NCBI RefSeq assembly: GCF_007004545.3
Contig: NZ_CP045503.2
Location: forward strand, 1,706,501-1,770,500
Direction: 5' to 3'
Length of the DNA: 64,000 nt
Source of the DNA: Shewanella eurypsychrophilus
Lineage (GTDB): Bacteria; Pseudomonadota; Gammaproteobacteria; Enterobacterales; Shewanellaceae
The position numbers and the translations under genes were made by a program. How positions within the stretch are numbered: position 1 is the first letter of the stretch; each line of letters opens with the position of its first letter. The notes beneath the pieces are model-generated. The model ran no database searches and was not told where the DNA came from. It saw nothing but the letters and a program-made list of their open reading frames with translations. Positions 1 to 8,083 of the stretch are shown here, one piece after another.

Positions 1-77
1 ATGCAGATACCAATACTATCTTCACGACCCCACAGAAACGTAAAACAGAAGATTACATCACTGGTCGCTACGGTTAA
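1..77 (+). CDS. pstB: Phosphate ABC transporter ATP-binding protein PstB, C-terminal end (partial)
   Basis: The first 77 bases carry an open frame (codons from base 3) that ends in TEDYITGRYG followed by TAA at 75-77. This is the hallmark C-terminus of PstB, the ATPase of the high-affinity phosphate importer PstSCAB. The rest of the gene lies left of the window. phoU starts 57 bases downstream on the same strand, the usual pst-phoU arrangement, which supports the call. Nothing can be said about the ATPase motifs because they are outside the window. Confidence 0.9.
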   Translation, partial: ADTNTIFTTPQKRKTEDYITGRYG

Positions 78-134
78 TACAGTACCTCGTTCCTATTGTT
101 GATAGGATTGAATGGCAGAATAAGGTTAATACTG

Positions 135-845
135 ATGGATAACATGAACTTAAATAAACACATCTCAGGTCAGTTTAATGCTGAGCTAGATGATATTCGT
201 AATCGAGTGCTTGCAATGGGTGGCTTAGTTGAACGTCAGCTAGAGCAGTCATTGGATGCTATTGCGAGCTTAGATGCTGAATTGGCTCAGAGAGTCATAG
301 ACGGTGATCACAAGGTCAATGGCATGGAAGTGTCTATTGATGAAGAGTGTACTCGGATCATTGCTAAGCGTCAGCCTGCAGCGAGCGATTTAAGATTAGT
401 ATTGGCCATCTCTAAAACCATCACAGATTTAGAACGGATCGGTGATGCCTGTGTAAAAATAGCGAGCGCAGCGCTAGATAAACGTCTTAAAAATCAGCAA
501 CCTTTACTTGTTAGCTTAGACAACATGGGACGTCACGCCACGCGTTTTCTGCACGGCACACTCGATGCGTTAGCGCGTATGGATGCAGATGCGGCTTTTG
601 AGCTACATAAAGAAGACACCAAAATAGACCGAGAGTATGAAGCCACTATTCGTCAACTCATGACCTATATGATGGAAGATCCCCGCTCAATTCCGGAAAT
701 CTTAGATGTACTTTGGGCTGCACGTGCCATTGAACGTGTAGGCGATCGCTGTCAGAACATCTGTGAATACGTCATCTATTATGTGAAAGGTAAGGATGTT
801 CGTCATGTCTCCTATGAAGAGATGGAAAAAGATCTGAATCTCTAA
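135..845 (+). CDS. phoU: Phosphate signalling complex protein PhoU
   Basis: A 236-residue protein whose start [18 protein letters not shown] lines up with enterobacterial PhoU, so ATG 135 is preferred over the upstream in-frame codon at 96. An AAGG-like ribosome site sits about 8 bases before it. PhoU is a cytoplasmic protein of two three-helix bundles that links the Pst transporter to the PhoR kinase and holds the Pho regulon off when phosphate is plentiful. The paired metal-binding motifs of the two bundles are visible as ERIGD in each half ([11 protein letters not shown] and [11 protein letters not shown]). Length is normal for the family. It follows pstB directly, so it is the last gene of a pst operon, and a strong hairpin terminator follows. 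Confidence 0.96.
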   Translation: MDNMNLNKHISGQFNAELDDIRNRVLAMGGLVERQLEQSLDAIASLDAELAQRVIDGDHKVNGMEVSIDEECTRIIAKRQPAASDLRLVLAISKTITDLERIGDACVKIASAALDKRLKNQQPLLVSLDNMGRHATRFLHGTLDALARMDADAAFELHKEDTKIDREYEATIRQLMTYMMEDPRSIPEILDVLWAARAIERVGDRCQNICEYVIYYVKGKDVRHVSYEEMEKDLNL

Positions 846-866
846 CCTAGAACCTAGCACCACGTA

Positions 867-900
867 TAAAAATGCAGCTTTTTAGCTGCATTTTTGTTTT
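867..900 (+). terminator. Rho-independent terminator after phoU
   Basis: AAAATGCAGCT and AGCTGCATTTTT form a stem of about 11 base pairs with a small T-rich loop, followed by a T-rich tail (TTTTTGTTTT). It lies 22 bases after the phoU stop. Confidence 0.88.
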
Positions 901-1359
901 TACTATCCCCGTTATATTTTATTTAAGTAATTTAGTGCTACCTGTTACTCAGTTTTACCCATTAAATTAACGTATAGTTAAAGTATCTTTGTGTGTACAC
1001 AGGTTGCATTTAATAGAGACGAGTATAAGGCTTGTGCTAACCAGCGTAGCGTTTGATTGATATTCAATGGGATTTGTTGTCTTTCAGCCTCTTCATCGGG
1101 GTGAGCACGAGTATCTAGTTTCTGACTTTTTTGATTTGAGCTTATGCGTTACTGCATTCATAGCCAAGACTGCAAAAAAGTGCTGAATGACCTGAGTACA
1201 TAGCCGCTGAATATATAACCAAAGTGGCGTTCACAAATTGTGAGTTCCGGCACAGATACAGGTTTATAAAACTGTATGATGCCTCACCGTCTAATGTTGG
1301 CCGGGATCTCTTGTAGTTGAGTGAGTTGTATCAACTATTTGCTATTTTGCGAGAGTAGT
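901..1359. other. Intergenic region phoU-BCCT transporter
   Basis: About 460 bases without a convincing gene. It holds a 6-1-6 inverted repeat, TCACAAATTGTGA at 1231-1243, about 115 bases before the transporter start. A 38-codon open frame from about 1068 has no ribosome site and no recognisable product. Nothing else stands out. Confidence 0.5.
1231..1243. promoter_or_regulatory. Short inverted repeat, possible operator of the BCCT gene
   Basis: TCACAA-A-TTGTGA is a perfect 6-1-6 inverted repeat in the upstream region of the transporter gene. The half-sites resemble CRP/FNR-type halves (TGTGA/TCACA) but the spacing is too short for the usual CRP site. The regulator is unknown. Confidence 0.3.
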
Positions 1360-3336
1360 ATGTCGATCAAAACTAGTATTAACCCCCCTGTTTTTTTCTC
1401 TTCCGTTTTTCTAATTGTGTTAATGGTGTTTGTTGCTGCCGTTTGGCCTGCACAAACACAAATTGTGTTTAAGTTTATTCAATCTTGGTTTGAAATGAAA
1501 ACTGGCTGGCTCTATATCTTAGGTGTAGCCATCTTCCTCATTTTCATCATCTTTGTTATGGTCAGCCGTTTCGGTGATATCAAATTAGGCCCAGATCATG
1601 CGGAGCCTGATTACAGCTATAAAAGCTGGATAGCCATGCTGTTTTCAGCGGGCATGGGTATCGGCTTGATGTTCTTTGGTGTTGCAGAACCTGTGATGCA
1701 CTATTTAGCGCCGCCAGATGCGACTCCTGAGACTATTCAAGCCGCTAAAGATGCCATGAAGATCACTTTCTTCCATTGGGGTATACATGCCTGGGCTATC
1801 TATGCTGTGGTAGCCCTAAGCTTGGCGTACTTTTCATATCGTCATAAGTTACCTCTTTTACCTCGAAGTGCACTCTACCCGCTAATTGGTGAGCGTATAT
1901 ATGGCCCAATTGGGCATGCGGTTGACACATTTGCAGTACTTGGCACCATGTTTGGTGTGGCGACATCCCTTGGTTTTGGTGTGTTACAGGTTAACTCAGG
2001 TCTTAATTATCTGCTGGGCGTACCAGTCAATACCACAATACAGGTCGCCCTGATAATCGGTATTTCACTGATCGCTACGGTCTCAGTTTTTTCTGGACTC
2101 GATAAAGGTGTGAAACGTCTGAGTGAATTGAACTTAGGCTTAGCAGTATTACTCTTGATATTCGTGCTTATCTTTGGTCCAACAGTGGAGCTGTTGCAGT
2201 CATTTGTACAAAATACTGGCGGCTATTTGAGTGATATTGTCGGGAAGACATTTAACTTATATGCCTATGAGCAGAAGAATGATTGGATAGGTGGCTGGAC
2301 GTTACTGTACTGGGGCTGGTGGATCTCTTGGTCACCATTTGTCGGTACCTTTATTGCGCGTGTTTCACGTGGTCGAACCATCAGAGAGTTCCTAATCGGT
2401 GTGTTATTTGTACCTTCAGCGTTTACCTTCCTTTGGATGACGGTATTTGGTAATACGGCGATAGATGCAATCATGAATCATGGTGCGACCTATTTAAGTG
2501 ATGCGGTATCCTCAGATGTATCGGTTGCCTTGTTCGTGTTCTTTGAACATATGCCATTTTCGACCCTGTTATCTGGCATCGCCCTATGTTTAGTGGTGAC
2601 TTTCTTTGTCACCTCATCAGACTCAGGTTCATTAGTTATCGACAACCTGACTTCAGGTGGCGATCATGAAGCACCAGTTTGGCAAAGAGTATTTTGGGCG
2701 TTACTGCAAGGTGTTGTTGCATCTGTATTGTTACTTGCCGGTGGTCTACAAGCGCTGCAAACCTTGGCGATAGCCAGTGCATTGCCTTTTTTACTGATCA
2801 TGTTGCTGATGTGTTTTGGTCTGTATAAAGCACTTAAAGATGATTGGTTAAAAATTAACAGTGTGCAGCTACATAACACCAGTGTGCAGTTCACTAAGAC
2901 TAATGTGCACTGGGAAGACCACATTGATGTTTTAGTCTCACATCCTAGCCAAGAAGATGCGCAGAGCTTCCTCGATAATGTCGCCACACCTGCGCTAAAC
3001 AAGGTGTGTGCAAGCTTTATCAGTAAAGAGATTTCAGCAGAAGTGCTGCATTTCGAGAATCGCATTCGTTTCGTTATCGCTAATGAAGAATACGATGATT
3101 TTGCCTATGGTTTGAGAGTGAGAGCCTTTACCATTATCAACCCAATCGAAAGTGAAGTTGATGAGGGTGAAACTGAATATTACCGTGTTGAGGTGTTTTT
3201 AGAGCATGGTGGTCAGCATTATGATGTGATGGGCTTCACCCAAGATCAAATCCTGGCCGATGTGGTGACGCAGTATGAGAAGTACCTGCATTATCTGCAC
3301 TTATCGAGTTCTGAGTATTTAGGCAGTGAGACTTAG
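1360..3336 (+). CDS. BCCT-family betaine/choline/carnitine transporter (BetT-like)
   Basis: A 658-residue integral membrane protein. ATG 1360 is preferred to GTG 1321 because a GAGAG ribosome site precedes it and MSIKTSINPPVFF begins where family members begin. Twelve hydrophobic segments are followed by a soluble C-terminal domain of about 150 residues, as in E. coli BetT. BCCT signatures are clear: GMGIGLMFFGVAEP after the second helix pair and WWISWSPFVGTFIARVSRGR in the substrate-binding helix region. The family imports choline, glycine betaine, carnitine or related quaternary amines with Na+ or H+. The long C-terminal tail favours a BetT-like choline carrier, but bet genes are not nearby, so the substrate is open. 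It stands alone and is followed by a terminator. Confidence 0.92.
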   Translation: MSIKTSINPPVFFSSVFLIVLMVFVAAVWPAQTQIVFKFIQSWFEMKTGWLYILGVAIFLIFIIFVMVSRFGDIKLGPDHAEPDYSYKSWIAMLFSAGMGIGLMFFGVAEPVMHYLAPPDATPETIQAAKDAMKITFFHWGIHAWAIYAVVALSLAYFSYRHKLPLLPRSALYPLIGERIYGPIGHAVDTFAVLGTMFGVATSLGFGVLQVNSGLNYLLGVPVNTTIQVALIIGISLIATVSVFSGLDKGVKRLSELNLGLAVLLLIFVLIFGPTVELLQSFVQNTGGYLSDIVGKTFNLYAYEQKNDWIGGWTLLYWGWWISWSPFVGTFIARVSRGRTIREFLIGVLFVPSAFTFLWMTVFGNTAIDAIMNHGATYLSDAVSSDVSVALFVFFEHMPFSTLLSGIALCLVVTFFVTSSDSGSLVIDNLTSGGDHEAPVWQRVFWALLQGVVASVLLLAGGLQALQTLAIASALPFLLIMLLMCFGLYKALKDDWLKINSVQLHNTSVQFTKTNVHWEDHIDVLVSHPSQEDAQSFLDNVATPALNKVCASFISKEISAEVLHFENRIRFVIANEEYDDFAYGLRVRAFTIINPIESEVDEGETEYYRVEVFLEHGGQHYDVMGFTQDQILADVVTQYEKYLHYLHLSSSEYLGSET

Positions 3337-3401
3337 CGTTAACCGTTTAACGCCTTAGAACGCATTTGTTAGTCGTTAAATGTTAGTAGTTACAACTTAG
3401 C

Positions 3402-3430
3402 AGCCCTGATGGTTTCATCAGGGCTTTTTT
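3402..3430 (+). terminator. Rho-independent terminator after the BCCT gene
   Basis: AGCCCTGATG and CATCAGGGCT form a 10-base-pair stem with a 3-4-base loop followed by TTTTTT. It sits 66 bases after the stop codon. Confidence 0.9.
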
Positions 3431-3450
3431 GTGCCTGCTTCAAATGAAGC

Positions 3451-3540
3451 TGGGTTACATTTTTATTTAGGTTCATTTCGTTCTAACTCCTTACCTTGTC
3501 ATTCCGGTGGAGTTTTTAGCCGGAATCTAGTTTTTGATGT
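3451..3540. repeat. Dispersed repeat, ATTCCGG-palindrome module, copy 1
   Basis: The stretch from GTTACATTTTTATTTAGG to the palindromic core ATTCCGG...CCGGAAT (about 3501-3526) recurs almost unchanged at 3808-3890. Reverse-oriented cores occur at about 58405-58435 and 58735-58765. The core can form a hairpin; no coding capacity. Confidence 0.8.
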
Positions 3541-3585
3541 TGGGTTGGCTTGGCTTGAGTTTAGCTTTTGTTGAGTAGTGGAGCT

Positions 3586-3800
3586 GAAGGTCGTACCTTC
3601 GATATAATCTAACGCCTGCCCGGCGAGGGATGTGCAGGTGTTTCTTCGAGTCGCCGTGAATATGTCCCTATAGGCTCTGCGGATGTATCTGACCTACATG
3701 GACGTAGGGAATGCCGAAAAATGTATGGAACATTTTTGGCCCTGTTTTGGAAGCTCGCAGCTGCATCTACACTGGGTGATTTACAGCAAAGGGGCTTCTT
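3586..3800. repeat. Dispersed mosaic repeat (GAAGGTCGTACCTTC / CCCGGCGAGGGATGTGC module), copy 1
   Basis: This begins with the palindrome GAAGGTCGTACCTTC, then GCCTGCCCGGCGAGGGATG, GCCGTGAATATGTCCC, and ends with CGCAGCTGCATCTACAC and TGGTGATTTACA. The same order of blocks appears at 4065-4226. Parts recur at 6755-6850, 56038-56170, 57516-57600 and 57838-57930, and inverted within 58012-58800. Open frames inside it (for example at 3683-3865) are by-products of the repeat, not genes. Confidence 0.75.
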
Positions 3801-3807
3801 CGATTTG

Positions 3808-3890
3808 GTTTACATTTTTATTTAGGTTCATTTCATTAAAGCTTCCTACCTTGTCATTCCGGTAAAGCTTTTGAGCCGGAATCTGACCCC
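3808..3890. repeat. Dispersed repeat, ATTCCGG-palindrome module, copy 2
   Basis: A direct copy of 3451-3540. TTTACATTTTTATTTAGG, CTACCTTGTCATTCCGG and GAGCCGGAATC are shared in the same order, with a few substitutions in the loop (GTAAAGCTTTTGA here, GTGGAGTTTTTA in copy 1). Confidence 0.8.
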
Positions 3891-4064
3891 ATGGTCTTAA
3901 GCGTTCCAGACGCTTTAAAGACATTCCCCATCTGACCCACACGGAAGTGGGAAATGCCTGAGTGATATCTGGAATATCGCAGGCCCTATCGGTCAGTGGA
4001 GGGAATGTCGAGTGATGTCTGGAACATTATCGACCAGTTTTTGATGTTTGGAGATGTACTTGAA

Positions 4065-4226
4065 GGTCGTACCTTCATTGTTACTTATCGCTTCCCAGCG
4101 GGGGATGTGCAGTTGCTTCTGCTACACGCCGTGAATCCATCCATGGAGGCTCGACGATGGCATCCATGCCATCAACGTCCGCAGCTGCATCTACACTTGG
4201 TGATTTACAAGAAGGGTATCTCTTCG
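4065..4226. repeat. Dispersed mosaic repeat, copy 2
   Basis: Shares GAAGGTCGTACCTTC, GGGGGATGTGCAG, ACGCCGTGAATCCATCC, GCAGCTGCATCTACAC and TGGTGATTTACA with 3586-3800 in the same order and orientation. The blocks between the shared words differ in length, so this is a mosaic rather than a simple duplication. Together with 3451-3890 it fills the gap between the BCCT gene and the orphan gene at 4466. Confidence 0.72.
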
Positions 4227-4465
4227 GTTTTACTCTATTAGATAGATGGATATTATGCTTTGGCTAAAGTAAAGATTAGAAACAATGAATGTTATTGAGC
4301 AGTTCTATTTTCCGGATAATCAGCTGTTAATTGCGTTCGTTGTTGTAAGAATAATTCTATTGCAGCAACCACTTAGCCTTGATATTGTACAGTTAGAAAA
4401 ACGAAGCAGAACATTATCGAGCATGGCTGTTGTATAATAAAAAGTTATTATTACAGGGAATCGTT

Positions 4466-5164
4466 TTGGACACTTGGAATCTAAAAGAGCTTACAAACTG
4501 TATTGGAGACAAATACGGTGGTAAGCAAAGAAAAACAACTCTAAGATCATTGGATTCAATTTTTGAAAACCAAGATTTTTCTCGATTTCATTATTTTGAA
4601 ATTAAAGACCTAATTTCTGAACATATGATTAATAATCAATCTGGATCAGATTATTTAAAACTAGTTATAAATACAGACATAATAGTAAGAGGAAACGAGC
4701 ACCAATTTAGTACATCGTGCAAAGCACATATTATTGCTTTGTTAAGGCAAATGCACTCTATACCTGATTTGCTAGCCCATGTTATTTATTATTGTTTCGG
4801 TTTTAATCTATCAAATGAAACTTGCTTAGATGCTCAGAAAGTATCCCTGTTTAATGTTAAACAAATTCTCAAAAAAGATTCAATTTATAGTGAATTACTT
4901 GAGTTATTAAATTCTTTAACAGCAAACGAGGACTTTAAGTACTTAAAAGATTTAGGAAACTATATAAAGCATCGTGCTAATGTTGTCCCTAAGCTTTCTT
5001 ATTCAATGCAACATGAGGGCGAAAAGGTTTATAAATTTACTTTTGATGCATTTGAAAGCTATCCGGAAGTTCCTGCTATAGATTTTTTAAATCGGGAATA
5101 CAATCGCCAAAGCGAGCAGATTATATCTATTGGAAATGAACTAAATGCACTGGTAGCAAAGTAA
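4466..5164 (+). CDS. Hypothetical protein, AT-rich orphan gene (weak HEPN resemblance)
   Basis: A 232-residue soluble protein that I do not recognise. A TTG start at 4466 is chosen because CAGGGA lies 6-7 bases before it; a TTG at 4430 in the same frame lacks a ribosome site. No signal peptide or membrane segment is visible. The C-terminal half is helical, and LKDLGNYIKHRANV recalls the N-x-x-x-H/R patch of HEPN-type helical proteins, but this is only a resemblance. The gene is clearly more AT-rich than its neighbours and sits between a repeat cluster and a GNAT gene, 18 bases before that start. This is consistent with recent acquisition. Function unknown. Confidence 0.65.
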   Translation: MDTWNLKELTNCIGDKYGGKQRKTTLRSLDSIFENQDFSRFHYFEIKDLISEHMINNQSGSDYLKLVINTDIIVRGNEHQFSTSCKAHIIALLRQMHSIPDLLAHVIYYCFGFNLSNETCLDAQKVSLFNVKQILKKDSIYSELLELLNSLTANEDFKYLKDLGNYIKHRANVVPKLSYSMQHEGEKVYKFTFDAFESYPEVPAIDFLNREYNRQSEQIISIGNELNALVAK

Positions 5165-5182
5165 TACCAAAAAGGAGTATTG

Positions 5183-5665
5183 ATGAAAATGGAAGTGTTA
5201 ATTGCAGACTATTTAGATGAGCAGCATGGGAGAGATATTGGTTATCTTCTTAATCACTATGCTGAAGATCCTATGGGTGGGGGAGAGCCGTTAGCTGATT
5301 ATGTTAAGCAGAATCTGGCTCAGGAATTATCAAAAGTGCCCCATGCTTTTAGCGTGATTTGTTACGTTGAAGGTAAGCCTGCTGGACTGATTAATTGCTT
5401 CGAAGCCTTTTCCACTTTTAAGTGTAAACCACTGATAAATATCCACGATATCGTGGTGGTGAATGAGTTCAGAGGACTGGGGATTAGTCAGTCTATGTTG
5501 GCTAAAGTTGAAGAGCGAGCCAAAGAGAAAGGCTGCTGTAAAATCACCTTGGAAGTGCTAGAAGGTAACGAAATAGCGCGAAACTCCTATATCAAATTTG
5601 GTTTCGACGGTTACGAGCTAGACCCCAATATGGGCAAAGCCCTATTCTGGCAAAAGGTGATTTGA
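5183..5665 (+). CDS. GNAT-family N-acetyltransferase
   Basis: A 160-residue single-domain protein. ATG 5183 has an excellent AAAGGAG ribosome site 5 bases upstream, so it is preferred to TTG 5180. The GNAT acetyl-CoA-binding motif A is present as VVVNEFRGLGISQSML (the R/Q-x-x-G-x-G/A pattern), preceded by the strand INIHDIVV. Motif B is seen near ARNSYIKFGFDGYE, where the family usually has a Y-x-K-x-G-F sequence. Such enzymes transfer an acetyl group from acetyl-CoA to an amine; the substrate cannot be told. It lies 18 bases after the orphan gene and may be co-transcribed with it. Confidence 0.85.
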   Translation: MKMEVLIADYLDEQHGRDIGYLLNHYAEDPMGGGEPLADYVKQNLAQELSKVPHAFSVICYVEGKPAGLINCFEAFSTFKCKPLINIHDIVVVNEFRGLGISQSMLAKVEERAKEKGCCKITLEVLEGNEIARNSYIKFGFDGYELDPNMGKALFWQKVI

Positions 5666-5788
5666 ACAGCGATAAAGGCAAAGGCTTATTTATCGTTGAC
5701 TTTGATTTTCTTTTAGGATGGGAGGTAGAGGTGGATTTTATCTTTACTTCCGCACAGTAACTCAGTTCAATAAAGCGTTAAACTGGGG

Positions 5789-6079
5789 TTAATCGTCCAA
5801 TCTTTTCATCGCTTTTTGATATACATCGTTTCGTTCTCGTTTACCAACAGCAAGAACGGTGACAATAACAATATTGTCTTGAACTTTGTAAACCAAACGG
5901 TACCCAGATTGACGTAATTTAATTTTATACATGTTGTCACCACCTAAGAGTTTAGCTGCAGGAACATGCGGATTGTCTAGGCGTTCAGATAATTTTTTCT
6001 TGAATTGCTGCTGTAATGTGGAACCCAGTTTTTTCCACTCTTTTAGTGCGCTTTTTTTGAATTCAAGGTTATAGGTCAT
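5789..6079 (-). CDS. relE: RelE-family mRNA interferase toxin
   Basis: A 96-residue protein close to E. coli RelE along its whole length: FKKSALKEWKKLGSTLQQQFKKKL at the N-terminus, YKIKLRQSGYRLVYKV in the core and VGKRERNDVYQKAMKRL at the C-terminus. The catalytic basic residues and the C-terminal tyrosine of RelE are conserved in these blocks. RelE cleaves mRNA in the ribosomal A site during stress. The start overlaps the end of the antitoxin gene by 11 bases, giving translational coupling and the usual antitoxin-first order. Length is normal, with no sign of inactivation. Confidence 0.95.
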   Translation of the reverse strand: MTYNLEFKKSALKEWKKLGSTLQQQFKKKLSERLDNPHVPAAKLLGGDNMYKIKLRQSGYRLVYKVQDNIVIVTVLAVGKRERNDVYQKAMKRLDD

Positions 6080-6317
6080 TAAGGTTTACCGAAATGCTTT
6101 CTTCACCTTCACGTTCTTTTGCTATTGTTAAGAGTTCAAGATCTTCGAGTTTATCCATCATCATTTCGTAGGCTTCTGCGGGTACACAGTAAAAAGCAGG
6201 TTCATTTCTGTTAAGTACAGCAACGGGTTCACCATATGCGCTAGTTGCAACTTTCATTGGGTTAGCTTTAAACTCAGTAATACTTGCGGCAACATCGGCT
6301 AAAATTCTAGAGGTCAT
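6069..6317 (-). CDS. relB: RelB/Phd-type antitoxin of the RelBE pair
   Basis: An 82-residue antitoxin resembling the plasmid P307-type RelB (Phd/YefM fold). The N-terminal ILADVAASITEFKANPMKV is the DNA-binding domain, followed by VAVLNRNEPAFYCVPAEAYE. The C-terminal acidic tail would wrap the toxin. The ATG at 6317 has an AAAGGACC ribosome site. It is the first gene of the pair and overlaps relE. The RelB-RelE complex normally represses its own promoter, which should lie in the 60 bases above 6317. Confidence 0.93.
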   Translation of the reverse strand: MTSRILADVAASITEFKANPMKVATSAYGEPVAVLNRNEPAFYCVPAEAYEMMMDKLEDLELLTIAKEREGEESISVNLNDL

Positions 6318-6546
6318 AATAAAGGTCCTTTAATCGGTCTCTAATCTGGTCATTTTAGCTGTAAACAAGTAGTTTAACAAATGACTTTGGCTTCTATAGT
6401 TTATTTACACAAGTATTCTTATCCCACCCAACGCCATCTCTTATCCTCGAATTGAGGATGACTACCATTTTCTGATGCATACAATATTAGCTACTTTCTT
6501 TCGCCACAGAATCAATCCTAATCATTTTCAATATCTAACGGAAAAA

Positions 6547-6662
6547 GAGCACTCTGACCACGAAGCGCTTCGCTTCCACGGAGAACACGGAGGTAAAGAT
6601 TGAGGTAAAGAACAAAGACTTAGTTGTTGCCTCTCTCCGTGGTGAATTGCTTCGGCTCAGAT
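6547..6662. repeat. CCACGGAGAACACGGAGG-type repeat with inverted arms
   Basis: The left arm (ACCACGAAG, GCTTCCACGGAGAACACGGAGG) and the right arm (CCTCTCTCCGTGGTGAATTG) are roughly complementary, so the segment can fold back on itself. The left arm is present in reverse orientation at about 57745-57790 (CTTTACCTCCGTGTTCTTCG). Further single arms occur at 57672, 58059 and 58502. Similar sequences are scattered in many bacterial genomes. Confidence 0.72.
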
Positions 6663-6754
6663 TTTAAAATATCTTTTTGGTTAGAGAGAGTGATCTAGCT
6701 CATCTAAGTCCTAAAGTGAGTTACAGTCAGTAAACACTATTTGAAGCGATAAAC

Positions 6755-6850
6755 ATTCTGGTGTGAACGCGGCTGTGACCTTCGGAGAGGCTATAGGGAA
6801 ATACTCGCGCCGTGTCACAGCAGTGTTTACGCACTCAGCGAGCCAATTAA
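6755..6850. repeat. Short copy of the mosaic repeat (GTGAACGCGGCTGTGACC block)
   Basis: GGTGTGAACGCGGCTGTGAC, CTTCGG, a run ending in GCGCCGTGTCACAGCAGTG and a following TTTACGCAC correspond to blocks found inverted at 56085-56150 (GGTCACAGCCGCGTTCACACC). No coding capacity. Confidence 0.6.
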
Positions 6851-6865
6851 ATAACTTAATCTGCC

Positions 6866-7035
6866 AAATGTATCCATTATAGATACTTAAAACTTGTTAT
6901 CGGACTAGTGACACCACGCCGGTCAGGCGGTAGATAACAATACACTGATGGTAACCAGCTAGCCAAGTAAACACCAAAACCAGCCCAGTGAACCCACTAC
7001 AGATATTTCAGTAACTTGTTATCCGACAAGTACGA
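6866..7035. repeat. AACTTGTTATCSGAC repeat, two direct copies, with an inverted copy at 55.9 kb
   Basis: The block (A)GATA(C/T)TT...AACTTGTTATC(C/G)GAC occurs twice here, ending at about 6905 and 7030. The second, with its upstream CCAAAACCAGCCCAGTGAACC, matches the reverse complement of 55937-56015 over roughly 75 bases. It is an imperfect dispersed repeat, not a gene. Confidence 0.68.
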
Positions 7036-7101
7036 TACAATAGTCATATTAATAAGCCACTCAACAGTGGTGGCCGAGTATAGTGTGAGTAAAGAGGGCG
7101 T

Positions 7102-7452
7102 ATGTCTGAGAGTAAGTTAGATAGAGTGCTGGCAGAGGCCAGAAATTATAAGGCCAAGCGTGAGACTGGCTATCGTGAACAAGCGCTTAAATTATACCCT
7201 TGGGTGTGTGGTCGTTGTACTCGTGAATTTAATAACGCCAATTTACGTGAATTGACGGTACATCATCGCGATCATAACCATGATAACAATCCATCTGATG
7301 GCTCTAACTGGGAGCTATTGTGTTTGTATTGTCATGATAACGAGCACTCAAAGTTCGAAGAGTTGATTCAATATGGCGCTACGACAGAAACTAAGGTCGA
7401 TGCTGCAACCTATAATCCGTTTGCCGATCTTAAGAGTATGCTGAAGAAGTAA
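7102..7452 (+). CDS. yajD: YajD-family HNH nuclease
   Basis: A 116-residue protein matching E. coli YajD almost throughout: ETGYREQALKLYPWVCGRCTR, LRELTVHHRDHNHDNNP, SNWELLCLYCHDNEHSK and a C-terminal KYNPFADLK-type block. The HNH fold is shown by TVHHRDHNHD and the four cysteines of two CxxC pairs (CGRC and CLYC) that would hold a structural zinc. The cellular role of YajD is not established. A GAGGG ribosome site precedes ATG 7102. It is monocistronic and converges on the DUF1289 gene. Confidence 0.94.
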   Translation: MSESKLDRVLAEARNYKAKRETGYREQALKLYPWVCGRCTREFNNANLRELTVHHRDHNHDNNPSDGSNWELLCLYCHDNEHSKFEELIQYGATTETKVDAATYNPFADLKSMLKK

Positions 7453-7461
7453 GTTTGATAA

Positions 7462-7495
7462 TAAAAGACTGCAGTATTGTCTGTGGTCTTTTATC
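7462..7495. terminator. Probable terminator between convergent yajD and DUF1289 genes
   Basis: AAAAGACTGCAG and CTGTGGTCTTTTAT pair with two mismatches around a short loop. The T-rich 3' arm fits termination of yajD, and the A-rich 5' arm gives a T-rich tail for the opposite strand. Confidence 0.6.
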
Positions 7496-7534
7496 TGTTC
7501 TTTTATCTTTCTTTTATAAAGGGCATGAGCTTTG

Positions 7535-7774
7535 CTAAACTTCAATGGTTTCTAATCGTGCTTCGGCTTCCTGCCATTTTTGACGACTGATAATCTCGCT
7601 ATTTACACCTTCACCCATGGTTGCTTTACGCGGCGTTAGCTTCTCTAACACATCGGCTTTGTAATCATCATCAGCCTTGCCCCAAGCAACAATCTCATCG
7701 ATATGTCGGTAGCAGCCCATGCAAATATCTTCTTCGTTTAAACCACATTTTGCGACACAAGGGGATTGGATCAT
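7535..7774 (-). CDS. DUF1289 domain-containing small cysteine protein
   Basis: A 79-residue protein with the DUF1289 signature: SPCVAKCGLNEEDICMGCYRHIDEIVAWG. The four cysteines (C6, C10, C18, C21) are spaced C-x3-C-x7-C-x2-C and are thought to bind a metal or Fe-S centre; the following IDEI..W is the family's helix. The function of the family is unknown. The tail after residue 50 is less conserved. It has its own promoter region in the 300-base gap upstream and faces yajD. Confidence 0.88.
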   Translation of the reverse strand: MIQSPCVAKCGLNEEDICMGCYRHIDEIVAWGKADDDYKADVLEKLTPRKATMGEGVNSEIISRQKWQEAEARLETIEV

Positions 7775-8083
7775 TAGTTCTTCTTATTTTTTGAAAAATG
7801 ACAGAGGGGATTTTAGTGATCTTAGTCACGTATTTCAATAGTGAGGGGTAGTTAGGCTAATAAGTTATCGGAATGATGTTGAAAGATTTAGATTATAAAT
7901 TTAATGCTTATCATGATGTTAATTAAATTTAGGTGTTCAGTTTCTATCCGATATATCACCATTATTAATGGTGCCTAGTCGCTTGAACTATAGGTAAAGC
8001 TAACTCCAAATGCTAAACTCAGGTAAGTTTATTTATAGTTATTTTAGACTTTTCAACGGATTGTGGAAAGTACTGGGGGCTTT
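7775..8083. other. Divergent intergenic region
   Basis: About 310 AT-rich bases between the DUF1289 gene (minus) and the lipoprotein-like gene (plus), so it must hold both promoters. I see no further structure in it. Confidence 0.5.

Larger units (their letters stand above)
6318..7101. other. Repeat-rich intergenic region relB-yajD
   Basis: About 780 bases without a gene. It contains three repeat segments described separately (6547-6662, 6755-6850 and 6866-7035). The first 200 bases should hold the relB promoter; no obvious protein-coding signal is seen on either strand. Confidence 0.7.

Noticed and set aside
1068..1185. 38-codon open frame upstream of the BCCT gene
   Set aside because: No ribosome site and no recognisable product; likely chance.
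3683..4241. Open frames of 60 and 81 codons in the left repeat cluster
   Set aside because: They coincide with the mosaic repeat words shared with 55.9-58.8 kb, lack ribosome sites and change length with each copy.
3441..7100. Integron gene-cassette array (GNAT, toxin-antitoxin and orphan gene in a row)
   Set aside because: The contents resemble cassettes, but the genes are on both strands, no attC-like sites were found between them and no integrase is present.
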